In this document: positions 44,518 through 53,110 of the stretch, one piece after another
How positions within the stretch are numbered: the stretch's first letter is position 1
Layout: every line of letters begins with the position of its first letter
Assembly (NCBI RefSeq): GCF_036688685.1
Contig: NZ_JAQQPS010000007.1
Coordinates: 62,001-126,000 of the forward strand
Direction of reading: 5' to 3'
Source: JALYUM01 sp036688685
GTDB taxonomy: Bacteria; Pseudomonadota; Gammaproteobacteria; Burkholderiales; Burkholderiaceae_D
Length of the DNA: 64,000 bases
Notes under the pieces: model-generated
Told to the model about the DNA's origin: nothing
Seen by the model: the letters and a program-made list of their open reading frames with translations, nothing else
The model's database searches: none
Program-made: the position numbers and the translations under genes

Positions 44518-44810
44518 GCTGACTTCTCCTGTACTTGCGGGCATTTCCTGCAAGTTTCGATATTCCGGACCCAGCTTACAGTACCCGGCGTGCATGTCGG
44601 TGCGGTGTAGCACCTCAGCAGGCGACAAGCGTTGGCGCCGATGTTGCAAAAATCCAACATTCTCATGGCGATCACGGTCGCCTGCACGATGCTGGCCAAC
44701 GATATCGCGAAGGCACAGTCACAACGGGCCGACGATCGTGCTGACATGCAGTCGTGCGCCCCGACCCCGGCGCGCGGTTCAAGATGGGCGATACCGACCG
44801 GGAGACCATC

Positions 44811-44942
44811 ATGCACCGCCACCTGCTTCGTGTTGCCATCCTTGCCATCGCCACGCCGCTGCTACTCGGTGCGTGCCGTGACAACACCGATCCTGTGAAA
44901 CCCAGGGTGAGCCTGCCTGCGGCGGCCCAGTCCGCCGCCTGA
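44811..44942 (+). CDS. Very small lipoprotein
   Basis: 43 residues. The signal peptide MHRHLLRVAILAIATPLLLG ends in a lipobox LLLGAC, leaving a 22-residue mature peptide (CRDNTDPVKPRV...). It is similar in build to entericidin or LptM-like mini-lipoproteins but without clear homology. GGGAG precedes ATG 44811 by about 6 bases. It lies 79 bp upstream of the helicase gene on the same strand. Small size limits certainty. Confidence 0.6.
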   Translation: MHRHLLRVAILAIATPLLLGACRDNTDPVKPRVSLPAAAQSAA

Positions 44943-45021
44943 AGCGCTGGCCCGGAGGTTTTTGTGCCGCCCGGCGCGCGGCAGGATAAACTGTCGCCTG
45001 CTCAATCTCTTCAGGCCTTCC

Positions 45022-46266
45022 ATGTCGTTTGCTTCCCTCGGTCTGATCGACCCGCTCGTCCGCACCCTGGCCGAACTGCAGTACACCGAACCAACGCCGA
45101 TCCAGGCCCAGGCCATTCCCTTGGTGCTGGCCGGACGCGATGTCATGGCAGCGGCCCAGACCGGTACCGGCAAGACCGCCGGCTTCGCCCTGCCCCTGCT
45201 GCAACTGTTGACCATGGCCGGCAGCACGGCGCCGAACAGCACGCGCGTGCTGGTGCTGGTGCCGACGCGCGAACTGGCCGAACAGGTGCACCAGAGCGTC
45301 TGCAGTTATGGCGCCAGCTTGCCGCTGCGCACCATGGTCGCGTATGGCGGCGTCAGCATCAATCCGCAGATGATGAAACTGCGCAAAGGCGTCGACATCC
45401 TGGTCGCCACGCCCGGGCGCCTGCTCGACCTGTACCGCCAGAACGCGGTCAAGTTCGACCTGCTGCAAACCCTGGTGCTCGATGAAGCGGACCGCATGCT
45501 CGACCTGGGCTTTGCGCGCGAGCTCGACGCCGTGTTTGCCGCGCTGCCAACACAGCGCCAGACGCTGCTGTTTTCGGCGACGTTTTCCGACCCGATCCGG
45601 GCGCTGGCGGCCAAGCTGCTACGCGATCCGGCCAGCCTGGAAGTCAGTCCCCGCAACACGACCGTGAAAGCAATCCGCCAATGGATCGTTCCGGTCGACA
45701 AGAAGCGCAAGCCGGAACTATTCCTCTACCTGCTCAAGAAACACCGTTGGACGCAGGTGCTGGCATTCGTCAAAACGCGCAAGGGCGTCGACGCGCTGGT
45801 CGAACTGCTGCAGGCTGCGCAGATCCCGTCCGACGCGATCCACGGCGACAAGCCGCAGCCGGCGCGCCAGCGGGCACTCGACCGGTTCAAGGCCGGCGAG
45901 GTGCGCATCCTGGTCGCGACCGACGTGGCGGCGCGCGGGCTCGATATCGATGCGCTGCCGGTGGTGGTCAACTTCGACTTGCCGATCGTGGCCGAGGATT
46001 ACGTGCACCGCACCGGGCGCACCGGGCGCGCCGGCGCATCCGGCGAAGCCGTGTCGCTGGTTTGTGCCGACGAGGTAACGCAACTGGCGGCGCTGGAACT
46101 GCTGACCGGCCAGACGCTGGAGCGTATTGAAGAGCCCGGCTTTGCACCCGAGCATCGGGTCCCGGTGACCAACACGGCAGGGGAAGTCGTCAAAAAGCCG
46201 AAAAAACCCAAGAAGCCCAAAGGTGATGTCGCGGTGGTGTCGGAAGACGTGCGCTTCCGGCGCTGA
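45022..46266 (+). CDS. rhlE: DEAD-box RNA helicase, RhlE-like
   Basis: 414 residues. Helicase motifs are complete: Q motif (EPTPIQAQAIPLVL), I AAQTGTGKT, Ia PTRELAEQ, II DEAD in VLDEADRMLDLGF, III SAT, IV-V ATDVAARGLDI and VI HRTGRTGRAG. The Lys/Pro-rich tail (KKPKKPKKPK) is likely RNA-binding. The N-terminus SFASLGLIDPLVRTLAELQY is RhlE-like. It unwinds RNA duplexes in ribosome assembly or mRNA decay. The ribosome site before ATG 45022 is weak (AGG). Confidence 0.92.
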   Translation: MSFASLGLIDPLVRTLAELQYTEPTPIQAQAIPLVLAGRDVMAAAQTGTGKTAGFALPLLQLLTMAGSTAPNSTRVLVLVPTRELAEQVHQSVCSYGASLPLRTMVAYGGVSINPQMMKLRKGVDILVATPGRLLDLYRQNAVKFDLLQTLVLDEADRMLDLGFARELDAVFAALPTQRQTLLFSATFSDPIRALAAKLLRDPASLEVSPRNTTVKAIRQWIVPVDKKRKPELFLYLLKKHRWTQVLAFVKTRKGVDALVELLQAAQIPSDAIHGDKPQPARQRALDRFKAGEVRILVATDVAARGLDIDALPVVVNFDLPIVAEDYVHRTGRTGRAGASGEAVSLVCADEVTQLAALELLTGQTLERIEEPGFAPEHRVPVTNTAGEVVKKPKKPKKPKGDVAVVSEDVRFRR

Positions 46267-46346
46267 TTCCTGTCGGGCATTTTTCGTGCCGTGCCGCACG
46301 AAATTGCCAAATTGGCTACACTGCGCCGTTGAATTGAGGAAGCACC

Positions 46347-47345
46347 ATGGAACAGCAAACGCCACCGTCAACCGATGCCAGGCCGGCACAACAGGGGTCG
46401 ACCAAGGTCATCTTCGCAGCCATCGTGGCCAATCTCGGCATCGCCGTGGCCAAATTCGTGGTCGCCGGCATCACCGGCAGTGCTGCGATGATGGCCGAGG
46501 GCATCCACTCGGCGGTCGATACCGGCAACGAGTTGCTGCTGCTGGTCGGCGAGCACAATGCGGCGAAAAAACCCGACGCGCGCCACCCCTTCGGTTACGG
46601 CAAAGTGGTGTATTTCTGGGCCTTGATCGTGGCGCTGTCGGTGTTCACGCTGGGCGGCGGCTTGTCGATCTACCACGGTGTCCATGCCATCGTACATCCG
46701 GAGTCACTGGGCGATCCGCTCTGGAACTATATTGTGCTGGGCGTGGCGGCCTTGTTCGAGGGTTATAGCTGGAATGTATCGCGTCTGGAACTGAACAAAG
46801 TCAAGAAACCGGGTTCGAATTTGTGGCAGGCATTCAGGGCAAGCAAGGATGCGTCCGTCTTCACGGTGTTCATCGAAGACAGTGCGGCCTTGCTGGGAAT
46901 TATCGTCGCAGTCGCCGGCATCGGCCTGGGGCAGTGGACCGGCAACCGCTACTTCGATCCGGCCGCGTCGATCGTCATCGGCCTGATCCTGGTCGGTGCC
47001 GCCTACATGCTGGCGCGCGAAACGGGGGCCTTGCTGGTCGGTGAAGCCATGGGTGACGACCAAACCACGCGTCTGCGCGCGATCTTCGATGCCGATCCAC
47101 AAATCGACAAGGTCGGAAAATTGCTCAGCATGCAAATGGGGCCCGACCAGGTATTGCTGACCGCATCCGTCCAGTTCAAGCGTGGCATGCAAATCGATGC
47201 GGTCGAAATTGCGATTGCCCGCCTGGAACAGCGCGTCAACGCCGAATTCCCCGAAATCAAGCAGATCTACTTCGAATCCGGCGCCCTGCGTTCCAGCTGG
47301 CGCCGTGCGGACGCCTCCCAGCCAGCCAACCCAAGCGTCGATTGA
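46347..47345 (+). CDS. Cation diffusion facilitator (CDF) family transporter
   Basis: 332 residues. Six membrane helices with the metal-site pattern HSAVDTGNE (TM2) and EDSAALLGI (TM5), where H-x-x-x-D and the paired E-D-x-x-x place it nearer the ZnT9/SLC30A9-like or Mn/Fe CDF branch. The C-terminal domain (about 245-320) is the cytoplasmic CDF dimer domain. It should export a divalent cation by proton antiport. GAGGAA precedes ATG 46347. The palindrome array begins 14 bp after its stop. Confidence 0.88.
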   Translation: MEQQTPPSTDARPAQQGSTKVIFAAIVANLGIAVAKFVVAGITGSAAMMAEGIHSAVDTGNELLLLVGEHNAAKKPDARHPFGYGKVVYFWALIVALSVFTLGGGLSIYHGVHAIVHPESLGDPLWNYIVLGVAALFEGYSWNVSRLELNKVKKPGSNLWQAFRASKDASVFTVFIEDSAALLGIIVAVAGIGLGQWTGNRYFDPAASIVIGLILVGAAYMLARETGALLVGEAMGDDQTTRLRAIFDADPQIDKVGKLLSMQMGPDQVLLTASVQFKRGMQIDAVEIAIARLEQRVNAEFPEIKQIYFESGALRSSWRRADASQPANPSVD

Positions 47346-47776
47346 CAAGCCGCAAACGAGGGTCAGAGTCGAATTAATCAGCAACTTCCAACAATTGCCC
47401 ATTTAATCGACACTGACCCTCATTCATTGAATACGAGCTCAACATAAAAACCAAGTAGGGTCAGTGTCGAATTGTTTTGCAACTTTGAACAATTGCTCAT
47501 TAAATCGACTCTGACCCTAATTAATTACATGCGAGCTCGGCATTAATACCAATGAGGGTCAGAGTCGAATTGTTTTGCAACTTTGAAAATTGCTCACTTA
47601 ATTGACTCTGACCCTAATTGTTGAGTAATTGTTTTTGGGTCAGAATTATCGCAGGGCGCGGAAGGCGGGAATTGGGCGTGAAACTTGCAAACGACGCCGC
47701 GCAGGAAGGCGTCGCTGCGCGCCTTGCGGTGGCGCGCTTTTGAATCCGGGTGCAGGCGCGGGCCTGCATCAGCGCA
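47346..47776. other. Intergenic region with a tandem palindrome array
   Basis: 431 bp between the CDF gene and the end of copA. The first 300 bp are AT-rich, unlike the flanks, and hold three palindromic units plus a partial fourth (separate entry). From about 47650 to 47776 the sequence is GC-rich again with no supported gene; short frames on both strands lack start signals. It could hold the end of a decayed gene. Confidence 0.5.
47359..47649. repeat. Array of three 62-bp palindromes with 98-bp period, plus a partial fourth
   Basis: Units at 47359-47420, 47457-47518 and 47555-47615 each begin AGGGTCAG(A/T)GTCGA and end with its near-perfect inverse (TCGAC(A/T)CTGACCCT). Inside units B and C an inner pair AATTGTT/(A)ACAATT can extend the stem. 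The units are separated by 36-bp spacers that are also related, each with GAGCTC at the same place. A partial start (GGGTCAGAATTAT) is at 47637-47649. This looks like a REP/BIME-type or MITE-derived array. Confidence 0.85.
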
Positions 47777-47977
47777 TTACGAACGCGCCAGCACCGGGTA
47801 GCCTGCTGCGTCGATGGCGTCGGCCAGCACGTCCACACTGGCACTGCTGTCGATGGTGACGCGCCTGGTAGCCAGGTCGATATCGACCGTGGCGCCCTGG
47901 TCGATCGCCTGCACTGCTTTGGTAACACGGCCCGTACAGTGAGCGCAGCTCATGCCGTCGACGGTAAGTTGGTACAT
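47777..47977 (-). CDS. Possible internally initiated CopZ-like copper chaperone within copA
   Basis: 66 residues from ATG 47977 (MYQLTVDGMSCAHCTGRVTK), a complete CopZ/HMA fold with the MxCxxC copper site. AAGGAG stands seven bases before this ATG, as good as any site in the window, although the frame continues unbroken from copA. So either this is a former separate copZ joined to copA by loss of the stop, or both a fusion and a free chaperone are made. Translation from here has not been shown. Confidence 0.45.
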   Translation of the reverse strand: MYQLTVDGMSCAHCTGRVTKAVQAIDQGATVDIDLATRRVTIDSSASVDVLADAIDAAGYPVLARS

Positions 47978-50191
47978 CGATGATTCTCCTTGAGTCATTT
48001 CAGATTTGGTGGGCGCTAGCTGCGCCTGCCAGCGCCGTAACAGCAGCGCGTTGCCAACCACGCATACCGAACTGAGCGCCATCGCAGCGCCAGCCAGTAC
48101 CGGGTTTAGCCAGCCACAGGCGGCCAGCGGAATGCCGACCACATTGTAGGCGAATGCCCAGCCCAGGTTCTGGCGGATCGTGCGATAGGTGCGGCGCGAC
48201 AGGTCGATGGCGTCGGCAACCAGAACCGGATCGGCGCGCATCAGCACAATGCCGGCACTGTGCATGGCGACATCGGTGCCGCTGGCCAGCGCGATCCCGA
48301 CATCGGCCGCCGCCAGCGCGGGGGCGTCGTTGATGCCGTCGCCGACCATGGCCACTTTGCCTTGCGCCCGGTACGCTGCCAGCACGCGCGCTTTATCGCC
48401 CGGCAGCAAATTTGCATCAAAGCGCGTGATACCGGTGGCCGCAGCCACCGCCTGCGCGCTGCCGGCATTGTCACCTGTGAGCATCACGCTGCGCACGCCC
48501 ATCGCCGCCAGGCGCGCCACGGCGGCGCGGCTGCCCGGCTTGACGCGGTCGCCAAACACCAGCAGTCCCAGCACGGCATCCTCGCGCACCAGCCACGACA
48601 CCGTGCGCCCGCGCGCGGCATGTGCGTCGGCCAGCGCGGCAAACGGCCCCGCGTCGACCGTCAATTCGTCGACCAGGCGCCGGTTACCCAGCCAGACCAT
48701 GGCCCCCTCCACGCGTCCGCTCACGCCGCGGCCCGGCAACGCCTGCGCATCGGTCACGCCAGCTTGCGCCACGCCCTGCGCGCGCGCCGCCTGCGCAACC
48801 GCCAGCGCCAGCGGATGGTTGCTGGACTGCTGTAACGCCGTCGCCAGCCCCAGCACCCGGGCCCGCTCTCCTTCCACCGCCAGCAGGACCGGCTTGCCCT
48901 CGGTGAGCGTCCCGGTCTTGTCAAAGGCAACCGTGGTGACCTGGTGCGCGCTTTCCAGCGCCAGCGCATCGCGGATCAGTATGCCGTGGCGCGCCGCCGT
49001 GCCGGTGCCCACCATGATGGCGGCCGGCGTGGCCAGCCCGAGCGCGCACGGACACGCAATGACCTGCACTGCCACCGCGTTGATCAGCGCCGTCTGCCAA
49101 TCGCCCGTGAGCCAGCCCCAGGCCAGCAGCGTGCACCCGGAAATGAGCAGCACCACCGGCACGAACACGGCGCTGACCCGGTCAACCAGGCGCTGGATCG
49201 GCGCCTTCACCGCCTGCGCGTCTTCGACCAGGCGGATGATATTGGCCAACATCGTGTCAGCGCCAACGGCAGTCACCCGCACCAGCAGCAAGCCGTCGCC
49301 ATTGACGGCGCCACCGGTAACACGCGCCCCCGGCCCTTTCGGCACCGGCATGCTCTCGCCGGTGAGCAGCGACTCGTCGACGTCGCTGCGGCCCCCGACA
49401 ACGGCGCCGTCGGCCGGCACGCGCGCGCCCGGGCGCACCACCAGCAAGTCGCCCACCGCCAGCGCCGCCAGCGCCACCCGCAGCTCGGCCCCGCCACGCC
49501 GCACCAGCGCCTCAAGCGGCACCAGGCTGCCGAGCGCGCCCAACGCCGCCACGGTCTGGCCCTTGGCGCGCGCCTCCAGCCACTTGCCGAGCAAAACCAG
49601 CGTGATGACCACCGCCGACGATTCGAAATACAGATGCGGCATCGGCGCGCCATCCGCGCGCAGCAGCAGCCAGGTCGACAGGCCCCAGGCCGCGCTGGTG
49701 CCAAGCGCAACCAGCAGATCCATATTGCCGCTGCCAGCGCGCAGCGCATGCCAGCCGGCGCGGTAAAAGCGCGCACCAAAGATGAATTGCACCGGCGTGG
49801 CCAGCGCAAACTGCCACCAGCCGGGCAGCATGGCATGCGATCCGGCCAGGCCAACGAGCATCGGCGCCAGCAGCGGCAGGCTGAGCAGCGCCGCACCCAC
49901 CAGGGCCCACGGCATCGCGCGCGGGGCAGGCCCGGGCGGCGACGCAGCGCCCGCCAGTTCGCGGCCACTGAAGCCGGCTTGCACAATCGCGCCGATCAGC
50001 GCGCGCGCATCGAGCGGCCGGTTGCCGCGCACCGTGACTTTTTCGGTGGCGAGGTTGACGCTGGCATCGAGCACGCCGGGCGCAGCCAGCAGCGCTTTTT
50101 CGACGCGCCCGGAACAGGAGGCGCATGTCATCCCCCCTACCTGCAGGGTCAGGGTGAACGGTGTTTCCGTGGTTGTGGCAATCGCTTCCAA
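47777..50191 (-). CDS. copA: Copper-translocating P1B-type ATPase fused to a C-terminal CopZ-like domain
   Basis: 804 residues from TTG 50191, which has AAGGAG five bases upstream; ATG 50212 (+7 residues) has none. An N-terminal metal-binding domain (GGMTCASCSGRVE) precedes eight membrane helices with the CPC metal site (VIACPCALGLATP), phosphorylation site DKTGT, SSNHPLA (HP motif), TGDN and GDGINDAP. These define a Cu+ exporter. After the last helices a short linker (TKSEMTQGESS) leads in frame into a second heavy-metal domain (MSCAHCTGRVTKAV). A C-terminal MBD after the ATPase is unusual. Confidence 0.93.
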   Translation of the reverse strand: MEAIATTTETPFTLTLQVGGMTCASCSGRVEKALLAAPGVLDASVNLATEKVTVRGNRPLDARALIGAIVQAGFSGRELAGAASPPGPAPRAMPWALVGAALLSLPLLAPMLVGLAGSHAMLPGWWQFALATPVQFIFGARFYRAGWHALRAGSGNMDLLVALGTSAAWGLSTWLLLRADGAPMPHLYFESSAVVITLVLLGKWLEARAKGQTVAALGALGSLVPLEALVRRGGAELRVALAALAVGDLLVVRPGARVPADGAVVGGRSDVDESLLTGESMPVPKGPGARVTGGAVNGDGLLLVRVTAVGADTMLANIIRLVEDAQAVKAPIQRLVDRVSAVFVPVVLLISGCTLLAWGWLTGDWQTALINAVAVQVIACPCALGLATPAAIMVGTGTAARHGILIRDALALESAHQVTTVAFDKTGTLTEGKPVLLAVEGERARVLGLATALQQSSNHPLALAVAQAARAQGVAQAGVTDAQALPGRGVSGRVEGAMVWLGNRRLVDELTVDAGPFAALADAHAARGRTVSWLVREDAVLGLLVFGDRVKPGSRAAVARLAAMGVRSVMLTGDNAGSAQAVAAATGITRFDANLLPGDKARVLAAYRAQGKVAMVGDGINDAPALAAADVGIALASGTDVAMHSAGIVLMRADPVLVADAIDLSRRTYRTIRQNLGWAFAYNVVGIPLAACGWLNPVLAGAAMALSSVCVVGNALLLRRWQAQLAPTKSEMTQGESSMYQLTVDGMSCAHCTGRVTKAVQAIDQGATVDIDLATRRVTIDSSASVDVLADAIDAAGYPVLARS

Positions 50192-50266
50192 TGACGCTCC
50201 TTGAAGAAGCATCAGGATAGACGTTTCCGCCAGCGCCTGCTGGCGCGCAGCGGGTTTGACGGGTAC

Positions 50267-51238
50267 TTAGGCCGCCAGCAGCGCCAGTGCCGGCCGCCCG
50301 CGCCCGGTGAACTGGTCGATGACGTCATCGCTCACGTCCTGCAGCATCTGATGGCGCTTGCGCGCTTCCGAACGCCGTTTTTGCGCCACCAGTTCCAGGG
50401 CCAGCGGCGCCAGCGGCGCGCAGGGCAAGCTGAAATCGCCGTCGGCGCGGGGACAGGCGCCCAGCTCCTGCCACAGCTGCTCGTAGTTGGCGCGCACGTG
50501 GCCGCGACCGATGGCGCGTCCGGCGGTGCGGTTGCCATTGCCCACCAGGCGCAGTTCGGTGCAGCCGAGCGCATACCCCAACTGCTGGACCAGGCCGACC
50601 AGCAGGGCTTTCGCACGTAGGCCATGCAGCTCGCGGGTGGCTTGCTTGATGGCGCCCATGGCGTCGTCACCGCGCGGCCCCTGCAGGCAGCCGATCGTCA
50701 CGCGGGCCACGCCGTCAGCGGCTTCAAACGTGAACGCGGTCGAATACACCACGGCGCCGGCACAGTGCAACTGCAGCACCAATTCGCCTTCGCGTTCGCA
50801 GGTGCCGGCCGCGCGCAGCTGCACCTCGTAGGCAATGCCGGTCTTGCCGGGGATGCGCGCCAGCAGGAAGCCGCTGCGGCTGGCCTGGGCCAGCAGCGCC
50901 GCCAGGCCCCGGCTGAACATGAAGCCATAATGCGCGGCCAGCACGGCCAGGCGCTGTTCGACGTTCAAGGTCGCGGTCAGGTAGGGCCGGTAGATCTTGT
51001 TGACGATGCTGGGGCGCTGCCGGACCAATTCGGAAAACACCGGATGCGAATTGAGCAGCGTCAGCCAGCGCCGGGTCGCAGCGCGGTGTGGCAACGCGCG
51101 CAGATGGAGTTTCAGCAGTTCGCGCGCACGCGCAATGCCCGTCACCTCTGGTGCGACCCCGGAAGCGAGCGTGACCGGCGGCGTGGCGCGACGGCTAACA
51201 GTGGCATCGATCCAGTGCAGGTGATCGGACAAATTCAT
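50267..51238 (-). CDS. VirK/YbjX family protein (DUF535)
   Basis: 323 residues. LLNSHPVFSELVRQRPSIVN, KIYRPYLTATLNVEQRLAVL and HYGFMFSRGL match the DUF535 family, which includes Shigella VirK and Salmonella YbjX, linked to envelope stress and antimicrobial peptide resistance. No signal peptide is evident. The gene ends 75 bp upstream of the copA start on the same strand, and an inverted repeat CGCCAGC/GCTGGCG lies between them without a T run. Confidence 0.85.
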   Translation of the reverse strand: MNLSDHLHWIDATVSRRATPPVTLASGVAPEVTGIARARELLKLHLRALPHRAATRRWLTLLNSHPVFSELVRQRPSIVNKIYRPYLTATLNVEQRLAVLAAHYGFMFSRGLAALLAQASRSGFLLARIPGKTGIAYEVQLRAAGTCEREGELVLQLHCAGAVVYSTAFTFEAADGVARVTIGCLQGPRGDDAMGAIKQATRELHGLRAKALLVGLVQQLGYALGCTELRLVGNGNRTAGRAIGRGHVRANYEQLWQELGACPRADGDFSLPCAPLAPLALELVAQKRRSEARKRHQMLQDVSDDVIDQFTGRGRPALALLAA

Positions 51239-51445
51239 GGCAACTCCGCGTGCAAATTAACAACTAAAATTTGGTAAAAAAATATAGCCTTGAAACCAAC
51301 AGCTGATGTTACGGAAGCAAGTGTAACAAGCTGTAACCCAGCAGTAAATACGGGCGCCACCCTATGGGAAACGCTTAGTTGTAAATACGTCAAATTGGCG
51401 CGCCCAGCGCTGCGACGCCCCTGGCCAGGCGACGGCCCGCTGCTT

Positions 51446-51462
51446 GTAAGGGAAGCCCTTAC
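51446..51462. promoter_or_regulatory. Inverted repeat GTAAGGG-AAG-CCCTTAC
   Basis: A perfect 7-bp dyad with a 3-bp centre lies 31 bp upstream of the MASE1 kinase start, in the region between that gene and the divergent VirK gene. It is well placed for an operator of the kinase-regulator operon, possibly for its own FixJ-type regulator. No regulator is proven. Confidence 0.4.
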
Positions 51463-51493
51463 GTAATTTATTGATGCACCAGGCCAATCCCGA

Positions 51494-53110
51494 ATGCATA
51501 ATGGTGCGATGCCACGCAAGTTCACCCCCACCCGCCCTGTCGAATGGCTGCTCGCTGCAGTTTTGATCGCCGTCTACGTGGTGCTGGACTGGGCCAGTTT
51601 CATGGATCCGCTGTTCGGCCTGAATATCACGCCATGGAATCCGGACCCCGCGATCGGCCTGGTGCTGTGGGTGCGCTTCGGCCGCCGCGTCGCCCTGCCC
51701 TGGTTCATCGCGCTGGTATTGGCCGAAATCATCGTGCGCCATATGCCGGCCGGTCCGGTCCTGACGGCGCTGCTCGCCGCCCAGCTGACCGTGGGATACG
51801 GCATCACCGGCGAAGTGCTGCGCCGGGTATTTTCCAAATCCACGCTGGTGAACAGCCACGAACGCCTGTTCAGGTGGCTGACCATCGTGTTTGCCGGCCT
51901 GGCACTCAACGGCGCGCTCTACGTCGGCCTGCTGGCGCTGGCGGGCCTGGTGCCGCCGGGCGCTTTCGTCACGGCGTCGGTGCGCTACATCATTGGCGAC
52001 ATCGTCGGCGTGGTGATGTCGATGCCGCTGCTCTGGATGCTGGTGGTGACCAGCTCGCGCGTGCGCCTGGGCGCCACCGTGCGCAGCTGGGAGAGCGCCT
52101 CTTACCTGTTGCTGGCGGCCTTCCTGGTCTGGGGCGTATTCCAGGGCAAAATCGGCACCGAGCAGTACAAGCACCTGTATTTCCTGTTCATGCCGATCGT
52201 CTGGGCCGCTGCGCGCCACGGCCTGGCCGGCACCGGCCTGGTGGCGTTCACGCTCCAGGCCAGCATCATCATGGTGGTGCGCTTCGGCGGCGCCGACGGC
52301 ATCCCGTTCGCCGAACTGCAGCTGCTGGGGGCGGCCTTGTCGCTGGTCGGCTTTTTCATCGGCGTCATCGTCGACGAGCAGCGCCAGGCCACCGAAAGCC
52401 TGAAACAATCGCTGCGTCTGGCCGCCGCCGGGGAGATGGCCGCGGCCCTGGCGCATGAATTGAACCAGCCGATGGCGGCCCTGTCGGCCTATGGCAAGGC
52501 GTGCGAGCACCTCATCGCGCGCGGCGACGACAGTGCCCTGCTGGCCGACAGCATCGGCAAGATGGTGCGCGAAGCGAACCGCGCCTCGCAGGTTGTGCGC
52601 CGGGTGCGCGAATTTTTTCGCAGCGGCGCCATGCACCTCGAAGCGGGCAACGCCCACGAGATTATCGCCAGCGTCAGCGCCCAGTTCGGCGACAAATGCC
52701 GTGCCATGAACATCGCGCTGACCATCGCGGCGCCGGCGCACCTGGTGCTGCGCGTGGACCGTCTGCAGATCGAACTGGTGTTGCGCAACCTGATCGCCAA
52801 CGCGGTCGATGCCGTGGCCGAGACCGCGCCGGCCGGGCGCCGCATCCACCTCAGCGCCGTGCAACGCAATGGCCAGCTGGAAGTGGCGGTGCAGGACAGC
52901 GGCAAGGGCGTCTCGCGCACCATGGCCGGCCGCCTGTTCCAGCCATTCGCCTCGGGCAAATCGAGCGGGCTGGGACTGGGCCTGGTGCTGTCGCGCCAGA
53001 TCGTGGAAGCCCATGGGGGCAGCCTGTGGGCCGAAGCGGGAGGTCAGGGACTTTTCAAATTTTTGCTGCCAATGCCGAGTGAAGAACAAGACCAGATGGA
53101 ACAAACATGA
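51494..53110 (+). CDS. MASE1-domain sensor histidine kinase
   Basis: 538 residues. The N-terminal 295 residues form eight or so membrane helices of the MASE1 sensor type (NITPWNPDPAIGLVLWVRFG). HisKA has the phosphoacceptor in AAALAHELNQPMAALSAYG (about 320), as in FixL/TtrS-like kinases, followed by an ATPase (NLIANAVDAV, QDSGKGVSR, GLGLGLVLSRQIVEAHGG). ATG 51494 or 51509 could be the start. The TGA stop overlaps the ATG of the response regulator, so both form one operon. Confidence 0.92.
   Translation: MHNGAMPRKFTPTRPVEWLLAAVLIAVYVVLDWASFMDPLFGLNITPWNPDPAIGLVLWVRFGRRVALPWFIALVLAEIIVRHMPAGPVLTALLAAQLTVGYGITGEVLRRVFSKSTLVNSHERLFRWLTIVFAGLALNGALYVGLLALAGLVPPGAFVTASVRYIIGDIVGVVMSMPLLWMLVVTSSRVRLGATVRSWESASYLLLAAFLVWGVFQGKIGTEQYKHLYFLFMPIVWAAARHGLAGTGLVAFTLQASIIMVVRFGGADGIPFAELQLLGAALSLVGFFIGVIVDEQRQATESLKQSLRLAAAGEMAAALAHELNQPMAALSAYGKACEHLIARGDDSALLADSIGKMVREANRASQVVRRVREFFRSGAMHLEAGNAHEIIASVSAQFGDKCRAMNIALTIAAPAHLVLRVDRLQIELVLRNLIANAVDAVAETAPAGRRIHLSAVQRNGQLEVAVQDSGKGVSRTMAGRLFQPFASGKSSGLGLGLVLSRQIVEAHGGSLWAEAGGQGLFKFLLPMPSEEQDQMEQT

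Noticed and set aside
44641..44898. A plus-strand frame starting MLQKSNILMAITVACTML with a signal-like start, just before the mini-lipoprotein
   Set aside because: Its second half overlaps the better supported lipoprotein gene in another frame, it has no ribosome site and the translation after the signal-like part is low quality. A remnant is possible but not supported.
46282..46303. Hairpin TTTCGTGC/GCACGAAA after the helicase gene as a terminator
   Set aside because: The stem is perfect but no T run follows, so a rho-independent terminator is not supported.
47359..47649. Possible CRISPR array because of repeats separated by 36-bp spacers
   Set aside because: Spacers are related to each other, the repeat is a 62-bp palindrome, only three copies exist and no cas gene is in the window.
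51362..53104. A 580-codon minus-strand frame opposite the MASE1 kinase
   Set aside because: Antisense shadow; the plus-strand kinase has all motifs and is coupled to its regulator.
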